Shown here: positions 9,564 to 18,496 of the stretch, piece after piece
How the letters are laid out: every line of letters starts with the position of its first letter
Numbering within the stretch: the first letter of the stretch is position 1
Assembly (NCBI RefSeq): GCF_029318635.1
Contig: NZ_CP119676.1
Location: forward strand, 424,614 to 488,613
DNA length: 64,000 nt
Origin: Varunaivibrio sulfuroxidans
GTDB taxonomy: Bacteria; Pseudomonadota; Alphaproteobacteria; Rhodospirillales; Magnetovibrionaceae
Direction of reading: 5' to 3'
Made by a program: the position numbers and the translations under genes
The notes under the pieces: generated by a model
Seen by the model: only the letters and a program-made list of their open reading frames with translations
What the model was told of the DNA's origin: nothing
Database searches by the model: none

Positions 9564-10940
9564 ATGAAAGTGATTGTTTGCGGCGCCGGACAGGTCGGCT
9601 TTAATATCGCACGGCATTTGGCGCAGGAAAACAATGACGTCACCGTCATTGACCAATCTCCCGAACTGATCCGTCGTATCAGCGATACGTTGGATGTGCA
9701 GGGGGTCGTCGGGCATGCTTCGCGCCCGGATGTTCTCGAACGTGCGGGGGCGTCCGATAGCGACATGATCGTCGCGGTGACCTACGCCGATGAAGCGAAC
9801 ATGATCGCTTGTCAGGTCGCCCATTCCCTCTTCGATATTCCAACCAAGATCGCCCGCGTACGCCATCAGAGCTATCTACAACCGATGTGGGCGAATTTGT
9901 TTTCTCGCGAGCACCTGCCGATTGACGTCATCATATCCCCGGAGATCGAGGTCGCCCGCGCCGTGATGCGCCGTCTTCAGGTTCCCGGCGCTTTCGAAAT
10001 GATCGCCCTTGCGGGGGACCGGGTTAAGTTGCTTGGCGTGCGTCTTGACGAGCAGTGCCCTTTAATCAACACGCCCTTGCGCCAACTTACCCAACTTTTC
10101 CCCGACCTGAATATCGTCGTCATCGGCCTAATGCGCGCGGGCGAGGCGGTCGTTCCTTCCGGAGAGGACGAGATGCTCGCGGGCGACGAAGTCTATTTCG
10201 TGGTCGATGCGAGTCAGCAAGAACGCGCCATGGCGGCCTTCGGTCACGAGGAAACGGAGGCGCGCAGACTGCTGATTTTCGGTGGTGGGAATATCGGCTT
10301 GTTCCTTGCCGGAGAGCTGGAAAGAACCTACCCCAATCTTAACGTTAAAGTTGTCGAAAACAACGCCGAGCGGGCGCAGACGATTGCGGGGCATTTGAAG
10401 ACGACGATGGTGATTCACGGCGATGTTCTCGATTCTGAAATACTAGAAGAGGCGAACGCCGCAATTACGGAAACCGTCATCGCCGTAACCAATGACGACG
10501 AGACCAATATTCTATCGTCGCTTCTGGCCAAAAGAATGGGTTGTGAGCGGGCGATCACGTTAATCAACAAGGGCGCATACGAGCCGCTGATTTCGTCCCT
10601 GGGGATCGACGTCGCGGTTAGCCCCCGCAACATCACGGTATCGACCATTATCCAGCATGTTCGCCGGGGCCGCATACATTCCGTGCACGCCTTGCGCGAC
10701 GGCTTTGGCGAACTGATCGAGGCCGAAGCGCTGGAAACCTCGCCCCTGGTCGGCTCACCGCTACGTGAGGTCAACTTGCCCCAGGGCGTGTTGATCGGGG
10801 CCATCGTCCGGGGCGAAGAAGTCATCAGCCCTCGCGGACATACCGTTATTCAGGCCAAGGATCGCGTTGTCTTATTCGCCAAGGCCAGCGTCATCCGCAA
10901 GGTTGAAGCTCTGTTTTCCGTTCAGTTGGAATATTTTTAG
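9564..10940 (+). CDS. trkA: Trk potassium transporter peripheral subunit TrkA
   Basis: Cytoplasmic NAD-binding gating subunit of Trk/Ktr-type K+ uptake channels. 458 residues, the usual length, with two RCK modules. The first starts MKVIVCGAGQVGFNIARHLA and the second near residue 233 (RRLLIFGGGNIGLFLAGEL); both have GxGxxG nucleotide-binding loops. Each is followed by a TrkA-C domain ending with VVLFAKASVIRKVEALF. No trkH/ktrB membrane subunit lies in the window, so the channel must be elsewhere. trkA downstream of ntrYX is a conserved arrangement in Rhodospirillales relatives. Confidence 0.96.
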   Translation: MKVIVCGAGQVGFNIARHLAQENNDVTVIDQSPELIRRISDTLDVQGVVGHASRPDVLERAGASDSDMIVAVTYADEANMIACQVAHSLFDIPTKIARVRHQSYLQPMWANLFSREHLPIDVIISPEIEVARAVMRRLQVPGAFEMIALAGDRVKLLGVRLDEQCPLINTPLRQLTQLFPDLNIVVIGLMRAGEAVVPSGEDEMLAGDEVYFVVDASQQERAMAAFGHEETEARRLLIFGGGNIGLFLAGELERTYPNLNVKVVENNAERAQTIAGHLKTTMVIHGDVLDSEILEEANAAITETVIAVTNDDETNILSSLLAKRMGCERAITLINKGAYEPLISSLGIDVAVSPRNITVSTIIQHVRRGRIHSVHALRDGFGELIEAEALETSPLVGSPLREVNLPQGVLIGAIVRGEEVISPRGHTVIQAKDRVVLFAKASVIRKVEALFSVQLEYF

Positions 10941-10976
10941 TCTCAAACATTTTACCGTTTTATCCGGGGGCATTTT

Positions 10977-11840
10977 ATGGCGCTTTTTGCTTACGTCAAT
11001 GGCCGCTACGAACTCCAACGCGGCGCCGGGGTGCATATTGAAGACCGCGGCTATCAATTTGCCGATGGCGTTTACGAAGTCATCGCCGTGCAAAATGGCC
11101 GCTTGATTGACGAGGTCGGACACTTGGATCGCCTAGAGCGGTCGCTGAGCGCCCTGGAGATCGCGGCGCCTATGGATCGCGCGCCTCTCGGTTTGATCAT
11201 GCGTCGGCTGCTTGAAAAAAATCGTATCGATAATGGTATGATCTACCTTCAGATTACCCGCGGAGTCGCTCCGCGCAATCACGCTTTTCCCGAGGGAATG
11301 AAGCCCAGCATCGTCATGACCGCGCGCCGACTGAAACCTTTTTCGCGGTCGCACTTCCGCCAGGGCGTGTGCGTGATTACACGACCAGATACACGTTGGA
11401 AACGTTGCGATATTAAATCGATATCTCTTTTACCTAATATTTTAAGTAAACAAGAAGCCGTGCGCTCCGGAGCCTTCGAGGCATGGCTCGTCGATGACGC
11501 GGGGAACATCACCGAAGGGGCGTCCTCCAATGCCTGGATCGTTACCGGGGACGCAAGGGTGGTCACCCGCGACGCCGGAGGCGCCATTCTCAACGGCATC
11601 ACGCGCCAGAGAATCATCGCACTCGCCCGGGAAAATGGGTTATCTCTGGAGGAACGCCCGTTCAGCCTCGAAGAGGCCACCGAAGCCGCGGAGGCGTTCA
11701 CGACATCGAGCACGGCTCTTTTAAGGCCCGTCGTGAAAATAGACGATAGGGTGATCGCTGACGGCGAGCCGGGGCCGTTCAGTTTGAAACTTCTGGACCT
11801 TTATGCCGCGCATATGGAGCGGGGAGGGGAAGCTCCATGA
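10977..11840 (+). CDS. dat: D-amino-acid aminotransferase (PLP fold type IV)
   Basis: Transaminates D-alanine and D-glutamate with 2-oxoacids. 287 residues, standard length. N-terminal YVNGRYELQRGAGVHIEDRGYQF has the family start with the ADGVYEV helix. The PLP lysine lies in CDIKSISLLPNILSKQEA (about residue 146). The cofactor loop GNITEGASSNAWIV and GITRQRI complete the fold IV signature. Dat and branched-chain aminotransferases share this fold; the RGVAPRNHAFP region and length favour Dat. Its stop overlaps the next ATG (ATGA), so the HAD gene is co-translated. Confidence 0.9.
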   Translation: MALFAYVNGRYELQRGAGVHIEDRGYQFADGVYEVIAVQNGRLIDEVGHLDRLERSLSALEIAAPMDRAPLGLIMRRLLEKNRIDNGMIYLQITRGVAPRNHAFPEGMKPSIVMTARRLKPFSRSHFRQGVCVITRPDTRWKRCDIKSISLLPNILSKQEAVRSGAFEAWLVDDAGNITEGASSNAWIVTGDARVVTRDAGGAILNGITRQRIIALARENGLSLEERPFSLEEATEAAEAFTTSSTALLRPVVKIDDRVIADGEPGPFSLKLLDLYAAHMERGGEAP

Positions 11841-12529
11841 GCACGGTTCCTTCCGTTTCGGTTCCGCGCGAGGATTTTTCAGTTTTTCCGCGGGCGGTCA
11901 TTTTCGATTGGGACAATACGCTAATCGATTCATGGCCTGTCCTTCACGAGGCGTTGAATGGGACTCTCCGCGCTTTTGGTCATGCGCCATGGACTTTTGG
12001 CGAGACCCGCCGGCGCGTCGCCCGTTCTTTACGCGATAGCTTCCCCGAACTCTTCGAGGCGCGTTGGATGGAGGCGCGGGACGATTTTTACGCACGCTTC
12101 CAGTCCATTCACCTCGATCGTCTGACGCCGCTGCCGGGGGCGGAAAATTTATTGAATGATCTTCGGGACCAAGGCGTGTATTTGGCCGTGGTGAGCAACA
12201 AAAAAGGCCCAATTCTTCGCCGTGAGGCCGCGCACCTCGGCTGGACGGATCACTTCGCCCATATCGTTGGGGCGGATGATTGTCCACGCGATAAACCGGC
12301 GCCGGATCCGGTCTTGCGCGCGCTCGACGGCGTCTCCCGAGAAGAGGGCGCCATTTGGTTTGTCGGCGACAGCCCGATCGATATGGAATGCGCCGCCGGC
12401 AGTGGATGTGTCGGCGTTCTTTTGCGCCCCGAAGCGCCGGAGCCTGGCGAGTTTGCGCACTCTCCGGCGCTCCATTTCGGCGATTGCCGCGGTCTCGGCG
12501 GTTTTGTTAAGGCGCGCGCGCCCCTGTGA
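11837..12529 (+). CDS. HAD-superfamily hydrolase, phosphoglycolate-phosphatase-like
   Basis: 230 residues. HAD motif I is VIFDWDNTLIDSW with the nucleophile in DWDNT, motif II is AVVSNKKG, the motif III lysine is in CPRDKPAPDP and motif IV is WFVGDSPIDMECA. A helical cap lies between motifs I and II, as in the Gph/PgmB group. Substrate cannot be read from sequence. It shares a four-base overlap with dat, suggesting a house-cleaning or linked small-molecule role, but that is only positional. Confidence 0.85.
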   Translation: MSTVPSVSVPREDFSVFPRAVIFDWDNTLIDSWPVLHEALNGTLRAFGHAPWTFGETRRRVARSLRDSFPELFEARWMEARDDFYARFQSIHLDRLTPLPGAENLLNDLRDQGVYLAVVSNKKGPILRREAAHLGWTDHFAHIVGADDCPRDKPAPDPVLRALDGVSREEGAIWFVGDSPIDMECAAGSGCVGVLLRPEAPEPGEFAHSPALHFGDCRGLGGFVKARAPL

Positions 12530-12742
12530 AGTCTCGGACGTCGTTTTTTATCCGAAAAACACGCTATTGTTTATGTCACCGTCGTTTTTTCACTTGATCC
12601 TTTCGACAAAGACGGCGATAAATCTCGGCTCTTGGGCTTGCCTTTCGTTGATCATTTGTGGCATAGCAGGACCAAGTCATCTTCGCTGGGGGCGGTCGAG
12701 GAATTTTTCTTTGGCTTTTACGTGCTCTCGACGCTTAATTTA

Positions 12743-12756
12743 TTGATTTACATCAA
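12743..12756. promoter_or_regulatory. FNR/FixK-type box upstream of hfq
   Basis: TTGATTTACATCAA matches the consensus TTGAT-N4-ATCAA of FNR/FixK/Anr regulators exactly, 38 bp before the hfq ATG. An A/T-rich TACAAT (12759-12764) could be the -10 element, which would centre the box near -21, a position typical of repression rather than activation. A different start site could change this. Confidence 0.6.
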
Positions 12757-12794
12757 TATACAATAACAAAAAAACAAGAGGGGGAGATACGCCC

Positions 12795-13037
12795 ATGTCA
12801 CCCGAGAAATCACAAAACGTGCAGGACGTTTTTCTCAATTACATACGCAAGAACAAAACGCCGGTGACGGTTTTTTTGATCAACGGCGTTAAATTGCAGG
12901 GAATTGTCACCTGGTTCGATAATTTTTCCGTCCTGCTGCGTAGAGACGGGCACACCCAACTCGTGTACAAACACGCCATTTCAACCGTCATGCCGTCCAA
13001 TCCCGTTCAGTTGTTCGAACCCGAAGAAGACGCTTAA
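12795..13037 (+). CDS. hfq: RNA chaperone Hfq
   Basis: Hexameric Sm-like RNA chaperone that pairs small RNAs with mRNAs. 80 residues, typical of alphaproteobacteria. Sm1 motif region [20 protein letters not shown] and the conserved [20 protein letters not shown] and [12 protein letters not shown] (YKH RNA-binding motif) are visible. A strong ribosome site GAGGGGGA lies about 9 bases before the ATG. hfq-hflX is the conserved pair; hflX starts 15 bp after the hfq stop. Confidence 0.98.
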   Translation: MSPEKSQNVQDVFLNYIRKNKTPVTVFLINGVKLQGIVTWFDNFSVLLRRDGHTQLVYKHAISTVMPSNPVQLFEPEEDA

Positions 13038-13052
13038 ACAGCCGACATTATT

Positions 13053-14444
13053 TTGGTCTCCTCATCAGACGACAGTTCCGTCACGACCTCGCGCCAAAAT
13101 GATTCTCGTGGCGATCGTTGTCTCGTGACGTTCCCTTATGTGAAAAGCCGCGTCGTGGGTCACGCGCGCGATCCCGAGGCCCAGTTGGATGAAATCAAGG
13201 GGTTGGCCAGCGCCATTGACCTTGACATTGCCTACAGCGAGGTCACGCCGGTTTCCGCGGTCAGATCGGCGACGTTGTACGGGAAAGGGGCCCTGGAACG
13301 GATAGGGCGGCTTATCGCCGACCTGGAATGCGCGGTGTGCATCGTCGATGCCCAACTTACTCCGGGGCAGCAACGTAATTTGGAACGCGCCTGGTCGTGC
13401 AAGGTGATCGATCGAACCGCCTTGATTTTAGAGATCTTCGGCGCTCGGGCGCGCACCCGGGAAGGGCGCATGCAGGTCGAACTCGCCCACCAGACCTATC
13501 AGCGCTCACGCCTTGTGCGTTCGTGGACCCATTTGGAACGCCAACGTGGCGGCGCGGGGTTCATGGGGGGACCTGGCGAAACCCAAATCGAAACCGACAG
13601 ACGCCTTATTGATCAACGCATAACCCGCTTGAAACGCGATCTTAAGGATGTTAAGCGGACGCGCCAACTCCATCGCGCCGCACGGAAACGGGTTCCTTAT
13701 CCGGTCGTCGCGTTGGTGGGCTACACCAACGCCGGAAAATCAACTTTGTTCAACCGTCTGACCAAAGCCCAGGTGGTGGCGAAAGACCAATTGTTCGCCA
13801 CGCTTGATCCGACCATGCGCGCCTTGACCTTGCCTTCGGGACGCTCGGTTATCCTTTCCGATACGGTGGGGTTCGTTTCCGACCTGCCCCATGAGCTGGT
13901 CGAAGCCTTCCACGCCACGTTGGAGGAAGTCGAGGAGGCGGATATCATCATCCATGTCCGCGATATCGCCCATCCCGATACCGAGGCCCAAAAAAACGAC
14001 GTCCTGAACGTGCTCAAAGAATTGGCGCATGACAACGGTGAGCAAAGGCCAAGTGACGCGGTCCACGACAATGTTCCCGATATCGAGGTTCTCAATAAAA
14101 CCGACCTCTTAAAAGCCGATGCCCATGACGCCCTTTTGAATCGGCTCGTTCGCGCCGAAGACGGCGGCGTCGCCTTGTCGGCGGCGACGGGTGAGGGGAT
14201 ATCTCGACTATTGGCGTTGATTGATTCCGCGTTGGCTAAAAACCTCGAAATTCTGAACCTCGATCTTCAGAGCGATGACGGCAAGAAACTCTCCTGGCTC
14301 TACGACCACGGCGAGGTGCTTGAGCGGCGTGACGACGAGGAGGGGGGCGTTCATCTGGTTATCAGGATGGCTCCGGCGGATATTCGGCGCTTTGAACGCC
14401 TCTATCGGGAGGGGGAGTCACCTTCTCAAGGCCAGGGGCTATAG
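13053..14444 (+). CDS. hflX: Ribosome-associated GTPase HflX
   Basis: Translational GTPase that splits stalled ribosomes under stress. 463 residues from TTG 13053; a GTG at 13125 in the same frame is an equally plausible start. The N-terminal HflX domain includes ERIGRLIADLECAVCIVDAQLTPGQQRNLER and the glycine-rich RGGAGFMGGPGETQIETDRR. G-domain motifs: G1 GYTNAGKS, G3 DTVGFVSDLP, G4 NKTD, plus the conserved FATLDPT switch I. Overall length and order match E. coli HflX. Probably co-transcribed with hfq. Confidence 0.97.
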   Translation: MVSSSDDSSVTTSRQNDSRGDRCLVTFPYVKSRVVGHARDPEAQLDEIKGLASAIDLDIAYSEVTPVSAVRSATLYGKGALERIGRLIADLECAVCIVDAQLTPGQQRNLERAWSCKVIDRTALILEIFGARARTREGRMQVELAHQTYQRSRLVRSWTHLERQRGGAGFMGGPGETQIETDRRLIDQRITRLKRDLKDVKRTRQLHRAARKRVPYPVVALVGYTNAGKSTLFNRLTKAQVVAKDQLFATLDPTMRALTLPSGRSVILSDTVGFVSDLPHELVEAFHATLEEVEEADIIIHVRDIAHPDTEAQKNDVLNVLKELAHDNGEQRPSDAVHDNVPDIEVLNKTDLLKADAHDALLNRLVRAEDGGVALSAATGEGISRLLALIDSALAKNLEILNLDLQSDDGKKLSWLYDHGEVLERRDDEEGGVHLVIRMAPADIRRFERLYREGESPSQGQGL

Positions 14445-14503
14445 CCGCGCGCCCTGATATGGTAGGCTGACGTTGAAAAAATAACGGTTGAGGCGGCCTT
14501 GCC

Positions 14504-15331
14504 ATGAATTTCGACCCTCAAGATGTCTGCCGAGCGATCGATGACGTGGCGAAACAGGAAATACTCCCTTTTTTCCGCCATCTCGATGCGGACGATATCT
14601 TCAATAAGGGCAATCGGGACGTCGTCACGATGGTCGATTTGCGCGCCGAAAAAGCGCTGAGCACGGCCTTGCGGAAGATCGCGCCGGCCAGCGCCGTGAT
14701 CGGCGAGGAAGCCAGCGAAGAAGATCCCAATATATTGAATTCATTGGATGACGATCGTCCTTTCTGGATCGTTGATCCCTTAGACGGGACAAAAAATTTT
14801 ATTGCGGGGCGGCCGGTCTTCGCCGTCATTGTCGCCTTTTGTGAACGGGGTGAAACGCAAGCAGGATGGATATATGACCCCTGCGGAGAAGTCATGGTTC
14901 ACGCCCATAAGGGGGGCGGTGCTTGGCTTGGGGCGCGCCCGCTTGGTATTTCCGATAATCTTTCCCCATCCCAAAGCACGGCCTCGCTTGGACCGGGCAT
15001 GCGCAAACGCCTGCACGCCCATACCCACGCGCGGTCCGGCGATCGTGCGCCGCCGCCTGAAATTCCAGAGCGGATTGTGCGTTATGGGTGCTGTGGGCGT
15101 GAATATATCGATCTTGCACTGGGTAAAATTCAGTATGCGGCCTATGGCGGAAACCTCAACGTCTGGGATCACGCCGCGGGGGTGCTTATCCACCGTGAGG
15201 CTGGCGGGTACAGTGCGATTTTTCCTCATGAAGCCCCTTATCGCCCCCAGCGTTACCGCCATGGTGAACAATTGCTGCTTGCGCCGTCGCCCCCTTCGTG
15301 GGCGAGCTTCAGGCAAAAATTGATGCCATAA
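14504..15331 (+). CDS. Inositol-monophosphatase-family phosphatase
   Basis: Mg2+-dependent sugar-phosphate or nucleotide phosphatase. 275 residues. Metal-site motifs: VIGEEAS (Glu pair, about residue 67), WIVDPLDGTKNFIAGRP (motif DPLDGT) and NVWDHAAGVLIHREAGG (WDHAAG). These cover IMPase, histidinol-phosphatase (HisN) and CysQ enzymes; I cannot tell which from sequence. It lies 59 bp after hflX. In related genomes mazG often follows hflX; here four further genes intervene. Confidence 0.85.
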   Translation: MNFDPQDVCRAIDDVAKQEILPFFRHLDADDIFNKGNRDVVTMVDLRAEKALSTALRKIAPASAVIGEEASEEDPNILNSLDDDRPFWIVDPLDGTKNFIAGRPVFAVIVAFCERGETQAGWIYDPCGEVMVHAHKGGGAWLGARPLGISDNLSPSQSTASLGPGMRKRLHAHTHARSGDRAPPPEIPERIVRYGCCGREYIDLALGKIQYAAYGGNLNVWDHAAGVLIHREAGGYSAIFPHEAPYRPQRYRHGEQLLLAPSPPSWASFRQKLMP

Positions 15332-15417
15332 GGGTTCAAGAATTATACTTTTCGGCACCTTGTTCTATAGTGTCCGAAGAAGCGCGTCGTTTAATCTTTA
15401 GGGGAGGATATCCAACA

Positions 15418-16296
15418 ATGGCGGCAGTCAAAACCGCATTTATCGGCCTGGGCGTCATGGGGTATCCCATGGCGGGACACCTGCGTAAGGCAGGGTATGA
15501 GGTCACCGTCTATAACCGCACCGGCGCTAAGGCCGAGCGCTGGGTTGAAGAATATGGGGGAACCCTTGCCGAAACGCCAGAATTGGCGGCCCAAGAGGCG
15601 CAATTCGTATTTTGCTGTGTGGGCGACGATCACGACCTCCACGCCGTCACCTTGGGGGAAAGAGGAGCTTTCCACGGCATCGCCAAAGGGGCCATTTTCA
15701 TCGACAACACCACCGCTTCGGCCGAAATCGCGCGAGCGCTTTACGCCGAGGCCCGCGAACGGGAATTCCACTTCATAGACGCGCCGGTATCCGGCGGCCA
15801 GTCCGGCGCCGAAAATGGCGCGTTGACGGTGATGTGCGGCGGCGACGAGGACGCCTTTTCCCAGGCTCGTCCCATCATCGACGTTTTCGCTCGCGCCGTA
15901 ACGCTCATGGGACCGGTCGGAAGCGGCCAGTTAACCAAAATGGTCAACCAGACCTGTATCGCCGGTTTGGTCCAGGGACTTTCCGAGGCCATTCACTTTT
16001 CGCAAAAAGCCGGCCTGGACACGAAGAAGGTGATCGACGTCATTTCCAAAGGCGCGGCGCAATCGTGGCAAATGGAAAACCGTGGGCAAACGATGATCGA
16101 CGATACGTTCGATTTTGGATTCGCCGTCGATTGGATGCGCAAGGACCTTTCCATCGTTTTGAACGAAGCGCGTAAAAACGGCGCTCAGTTGCCGGTGACG
16201 GCGTTGGTCGATCAATTCTATGCCGACATTCAGGCGATTGGAGGCGGGCGCTGGGATACGTCAAGTCTGTTGCGCCGCTTGACACGCGGCACGTAA
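15418..16296 (+). CDS. NAD(P)-dependent beta-hydroxyacid dehydrogenase (HIBADH family)
   Basis: 293 residues from ATG 15418, which has a clear GGGGAGGA site; the open frame extends upstream to 15298 but without support and overlaps the previous gene. N-terminal Rossmann loop FIGLGVMGYPMAGHL, substrate motif FIDAPVSGGQSGAENG and the catalytic lysine in GQLTKMVNQ are the three classical HIBADH signatures. The family includes 3-hydroxyisobutyrate, tartronate semialdehyde and glyoxylate reductases; the substrate is not determinable here. Confidence 0.9.
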   Translation: MAAVKTAFIGLGVMGYPMAGHLRKAGYEVTVYNRTGAKAERWVEEYGGTLAETPELAAQEAQFVFCCVGDDHDLHAVTLGERGAFHGIAKGAIFIDNTTASAEIARALYAEAREREFHFIDAPVSGGQSGAENGALTVMCGGDEDAFSQARPIIDVFARAVTLMGPVGSGQLTKMVNQTCIAGLVQGLSEAIHFSQKAGLDTKKVIDVISKGAAQSWQMENRGQTMIDDTFDFGFAVDWMRKDLSIVLNEARKNGAQLPVTALVDQFYADIQAIGGGRWDTSSLLRRLTRGT

Positions 16297-16327
16297 TATC
16301 ACGACGGCGGCTCGTCTGGATATGAAT

Positions 16328-16370
16328 GGAACCGCCGTCCTGGGAGTCCATGGCGGCGGGCGTTCCTTTT
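16328..16370 (+). terminator. Probable rho-independent terminator after the HIBADH gene
   Basis: Imperfect hairpin with outer arms GGAAC (16328) and GTTCC (16362), inner GCCG/GGCGG pairing, followed by TTTT. It also lies just beyond the 3' end of the convergent small membrane gene and could serve both. Confidence 0.5.
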
Positions 16371-16376
16371 AACGGG

Positions 16377-16592
16377 TTAATGGTAAAAAACATAATCCAA
16401 GGCAAATTGAATTTGCGACATAAGAAGGACCCCCATCCAATAAACATGGTTACGCGTCACGCCTCCGGAAGTTTGACGTTTGCGTAAAAAGCGTTCGGCC
16501 AAGGCCATGAAAATCCAAATAAAACCACCCCCCAAGACGGTCACGCGCAGGGTCACATAGAGGTCCATCTCTAACAGGTCCATCACCGTCAT
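16377..16592 (-). CDS. Small membrane protein of unknown function behind a strong regulated promoter
   Basis: 71 residues from ATG 16592 (a longer form begins at 16601). The AGGA at 16602-16605 abuts the 16601 ATG but sits a proper nine bases before 16592. Two hydrophobic stretches are visible (about VTVLGGGFIWIFMALAERF and VYWMGVLLMSQIQFALDYVF), separated by a basic loop RKRQTSGGVTRNH, so a hairpin of two membrane helices is likely. I do not recognise the family. The upstream region carries a near-ideal sigma-70 promoter overlaid with palindromic operators, which supports this being a real, tightly controlled gene. Confidence 0.6.
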   Translation of the reverse strand: MTVMDLLEMDLYVTLRVTVLGGGFIWIFMALAERFLRKRQTSGGVTRNHVYWMGVLLMSQIQFALDYVFYH

Positions 16593-16612
16593 CGTCCCCA
16601 TTCCTAAAATAG

Positions 16613-16660
16613 GTCAGCATTACTGACTAAAATATTAGGTCAGCAATACTGACTTGTCAA
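16613..16660 (-). promoter_or_regulatory. Sigma-70 promoter with two palindromic operators
   Basis: On the minus strand TTGACA (16655-16660) and TAATAT (16632-16637) are separated by exactly 17 bp. One palindrome GTCAG-N5-CTGAC (16639-16653) fills the spacer; a second (16613-16627) begins at the predicted start site. Repeat spacing is 26 bp. This is the geometry of a promoter blocked by a dimeric repressor of TetR, MarR or similar type. No regulator gene is adjacent. Confidence 0.8.
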
Positions 16661-16747
16661 GAAGCGCGCCGAGTTAACGGCGGTTTCGAAAAGGACGGTG
16701 ACGAGAGGAGACTACATATGAAAAAAGGACGCGAAAGGGGAGTTCCG

Positions 16748-17422
16748 TCAACGTAACTGCAAGACGGCCTTGGGCGTCGCGGCATTGATGTCGGGGATTT
16801 TCCAAATTAACCACTTGGCGCGTTCGCCGGGGATCGTTTTGATCTCGGTTGCGTTCTGGTCGAGGATGCGTGCATCCGTTTTTAGGCGAATTTCGCCTTG
16901 CATATTCAGGCCCATCTCAAGAACATGCCGGCGTTCCGCTTTGCTGAGAGACTTTCCTTCCATGACGACAATATCGGATTTTCCGTCAACTTTTTCCAGA
17001 TACTTCAACTGAAGGATTAGCTCATTCTGGCGTAAAAAAGTGACGGTTTTGGCCTTAAGCAGATCGCCTTTACGTTCCCAGTGCACCTTGAAGGTGCCGT
17101 CCCGATAGTATCGAAACCCGCTAGCATTGGGGTCACGCATAATATCCGTTCTGAGAATTTTTACCCTCTCCGCTTCCTGCGCCTTGTCCATCGTTCCCTT
17201 GCGCAGGGCGCTGTATGTATTCATATCGACCAGATAACCGTCGAAGATCATCGAATAGTACCCGGCGCGGTCGAGCTGCAATTCACTGTCGAAGCGCGCG
17301 GGAAGATAGCATGAAGACACCACGACCAGGGCGCCCAAGGTAACGGCGAGCCGAAGCGCCTTGGCGACGGGGGGAAACAAGGGCGTAAACCGAGGAAAAC
17401 GGGTGTTATGAATCATCTTCAT
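16748..17422 (-). CDS. Predicted lipoprotein of unknown function
   Basis: 224 residues from ATG 17422. The N-terminus has a basic region, a hydrophobic core (LRLAVTLGALVVV) and a lipobox VSSC followed by YLPARF, so export and lipid attachment are likely. The mature part (GYYSMIFDGYLVDMNTYSAL..., RYYRDGTFKVHWERKG) has mixed beta character and no family I recognise. The start overlaps the 3' end of mazG by about 17 bases, implying it is expressed from the mazG transcript. Confidence 0.7.
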   Translation of the reverse strand: MKMIHNTRFPRFTPLFPPVAKALRLAVTLGALVVVSSCYLPARFDSELQLDRAGYYSMIFDGYLVDMNTYSALRKGTMDKAQEAERVKILRTDIMRDPNASGFRYYRDGTFKVHWERKGDLLKAKTVTFLRQNELILQLKYLEKVDGKSDIVVMEGKSLSKAERRHVLEMGLNMQGEIRLKTDARILDQNATEIKTIPGERAKWLIWKIPDINAATPKAVLQLR

Positions 17423-18275
17423 CGCGTTTTGCGGCTTCCCATAAAGAATCCATTTCAAGGAGCGCGACCTCGCCCAAGGTTTTTCCAGACTTCAGGACCT
17501 GAGTTTCCATTGTCCTGAATCTATTGATAAATTTCGCATTGGCTTGGCGTAGTGCCTTTTCCGGGGCAATGTTTAGGTGTCTCGAAAGATTGACGCAACT
17601 AAAAAGCAAATCGCCGACCTCGGCTTCAAGCGCCGCGCTAGGGGGGGCGCTTTCGTCTATTTCATCTTTAATTTCGCCAAGTTCCTCATTAATCTTGGCG
17701 AAAGCGCCTTCGGCGTTGGGCCAATCGAATCCAACCAGAGCGGCGCGTTTTTGGATTTTTTCGGCGCGGCTCAACGCCGGCAGGGCCAGGGCCAAGTCAT
17801 CCATGGCGCTTGTCGCCATTTTTCCCGCGCGCTCGCGTTGTTTGTGACCGTCCCAAGCCTGCACCTGTTCTTCACGAGAAGCAATCACATCGTCGGCGAA
17901 AACGTGAGGATGGCGTCGGATCATCTTATCGATAATGGCTTGTACAATATCCGAAAATTCGAACAGGCTTTTTTCACGCCCCAACTGGGCGTAAAAAACG
18001 ACCTGAAATAACAGGTCGCCCAACTCATCCTTGAGATGCGCCATGTCTCCTTTGTCGATGGCGTCGGCGACTTCATAGGCCTCCTCGATGGTGTAGGGAG
18101 CTATCGTCGAGAACGTTTGCGCGCAGTCCCACGGGCAGCCGCGCGCGGGATCACGAAGATGGGCCATGATATCGAGAAGCCGCGCAATATTGCCGGGAAC
18201 ATGCCCCGAGCTTGGCGTGTCTCGGGCCTGGTCATCCACGGAAGAGGAGGGGGGCGTATCATCGTCGCTATCCAT
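17406..18275 (-). CDS. mazG: Nucleoside triphosphate pyrophosphohydrolase MazG
   Basis: Hydrolyses NTPs to NMP and pyrophosphate; house-cleaning enzyme. 289 residues with two MazG modules. The first has GCPWDCAQTF, then IEEAYEVADAI and LKDELGDLLFQVVFYAQ, which carry the EExxE and ExxD metal ligands. The second shows KINEELGEIKDEI and LEAEVGDLLFSCVNLSRH. This is the two-domain E. coli-like form. The N-terminal 25 residues are low-complexity acidic/serine-rich. Its usual partner hflX lies 3 kb away in the opposite orientation. Confidence 0.95.
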   Translation of the reverse strand: MDSDDDTPPSSSVDDQARDTPSSGHVPGNIARLLDIMAHLRDPARGCPWDCAQTFSTIAPYTIEEAYEVADAIDKGDMAHLKDELGDLLFQVVFYAQLGREKSLFEFSDIVQAIIDKMIRRHPHVFADDVIASREEQVQAWDGHKQRERAGKMATSAMDDLALALPALSRAEKIQKRAALVGFDWPNAEGAFAKINEELGEIKDEIDESAPPSAALEAEVGDLLFSCVNLSRHLNIAPEKALRQANAKFINRFRTMETQVLKSGKTLGEVALLEMDSLWEAAKRDEDDS

Positions 18276-18496
18276 AAGATACAGAGTATCGAGGTTCGGA
18301 CGATGATTTCAAGTATCGCTTTTTTTGAGCAGGGTGCGCTCACGATACGTTGATAGGTTCCCATCGTGAAAAAAGGTGTGTAATACAGGGGGCGAGAAGA
18401 AACGCGCCATAAACCCGACAAGGGGCGCGTCGATGAGGCCTTCGGCGCGGAACCTTAGATGCTAAAACGGGATTTTGTCGCTCGCGAGAAAGGACA

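Noticed and set aside
16718..16756. Twelve-residue open frame with a good GAGAGGAG site, divergent from the small membrane gene
   Set aside because: Too short to support as a gene, no attenuator-like structure follows, and it runs into the 3' end of the lipoprotein gene.
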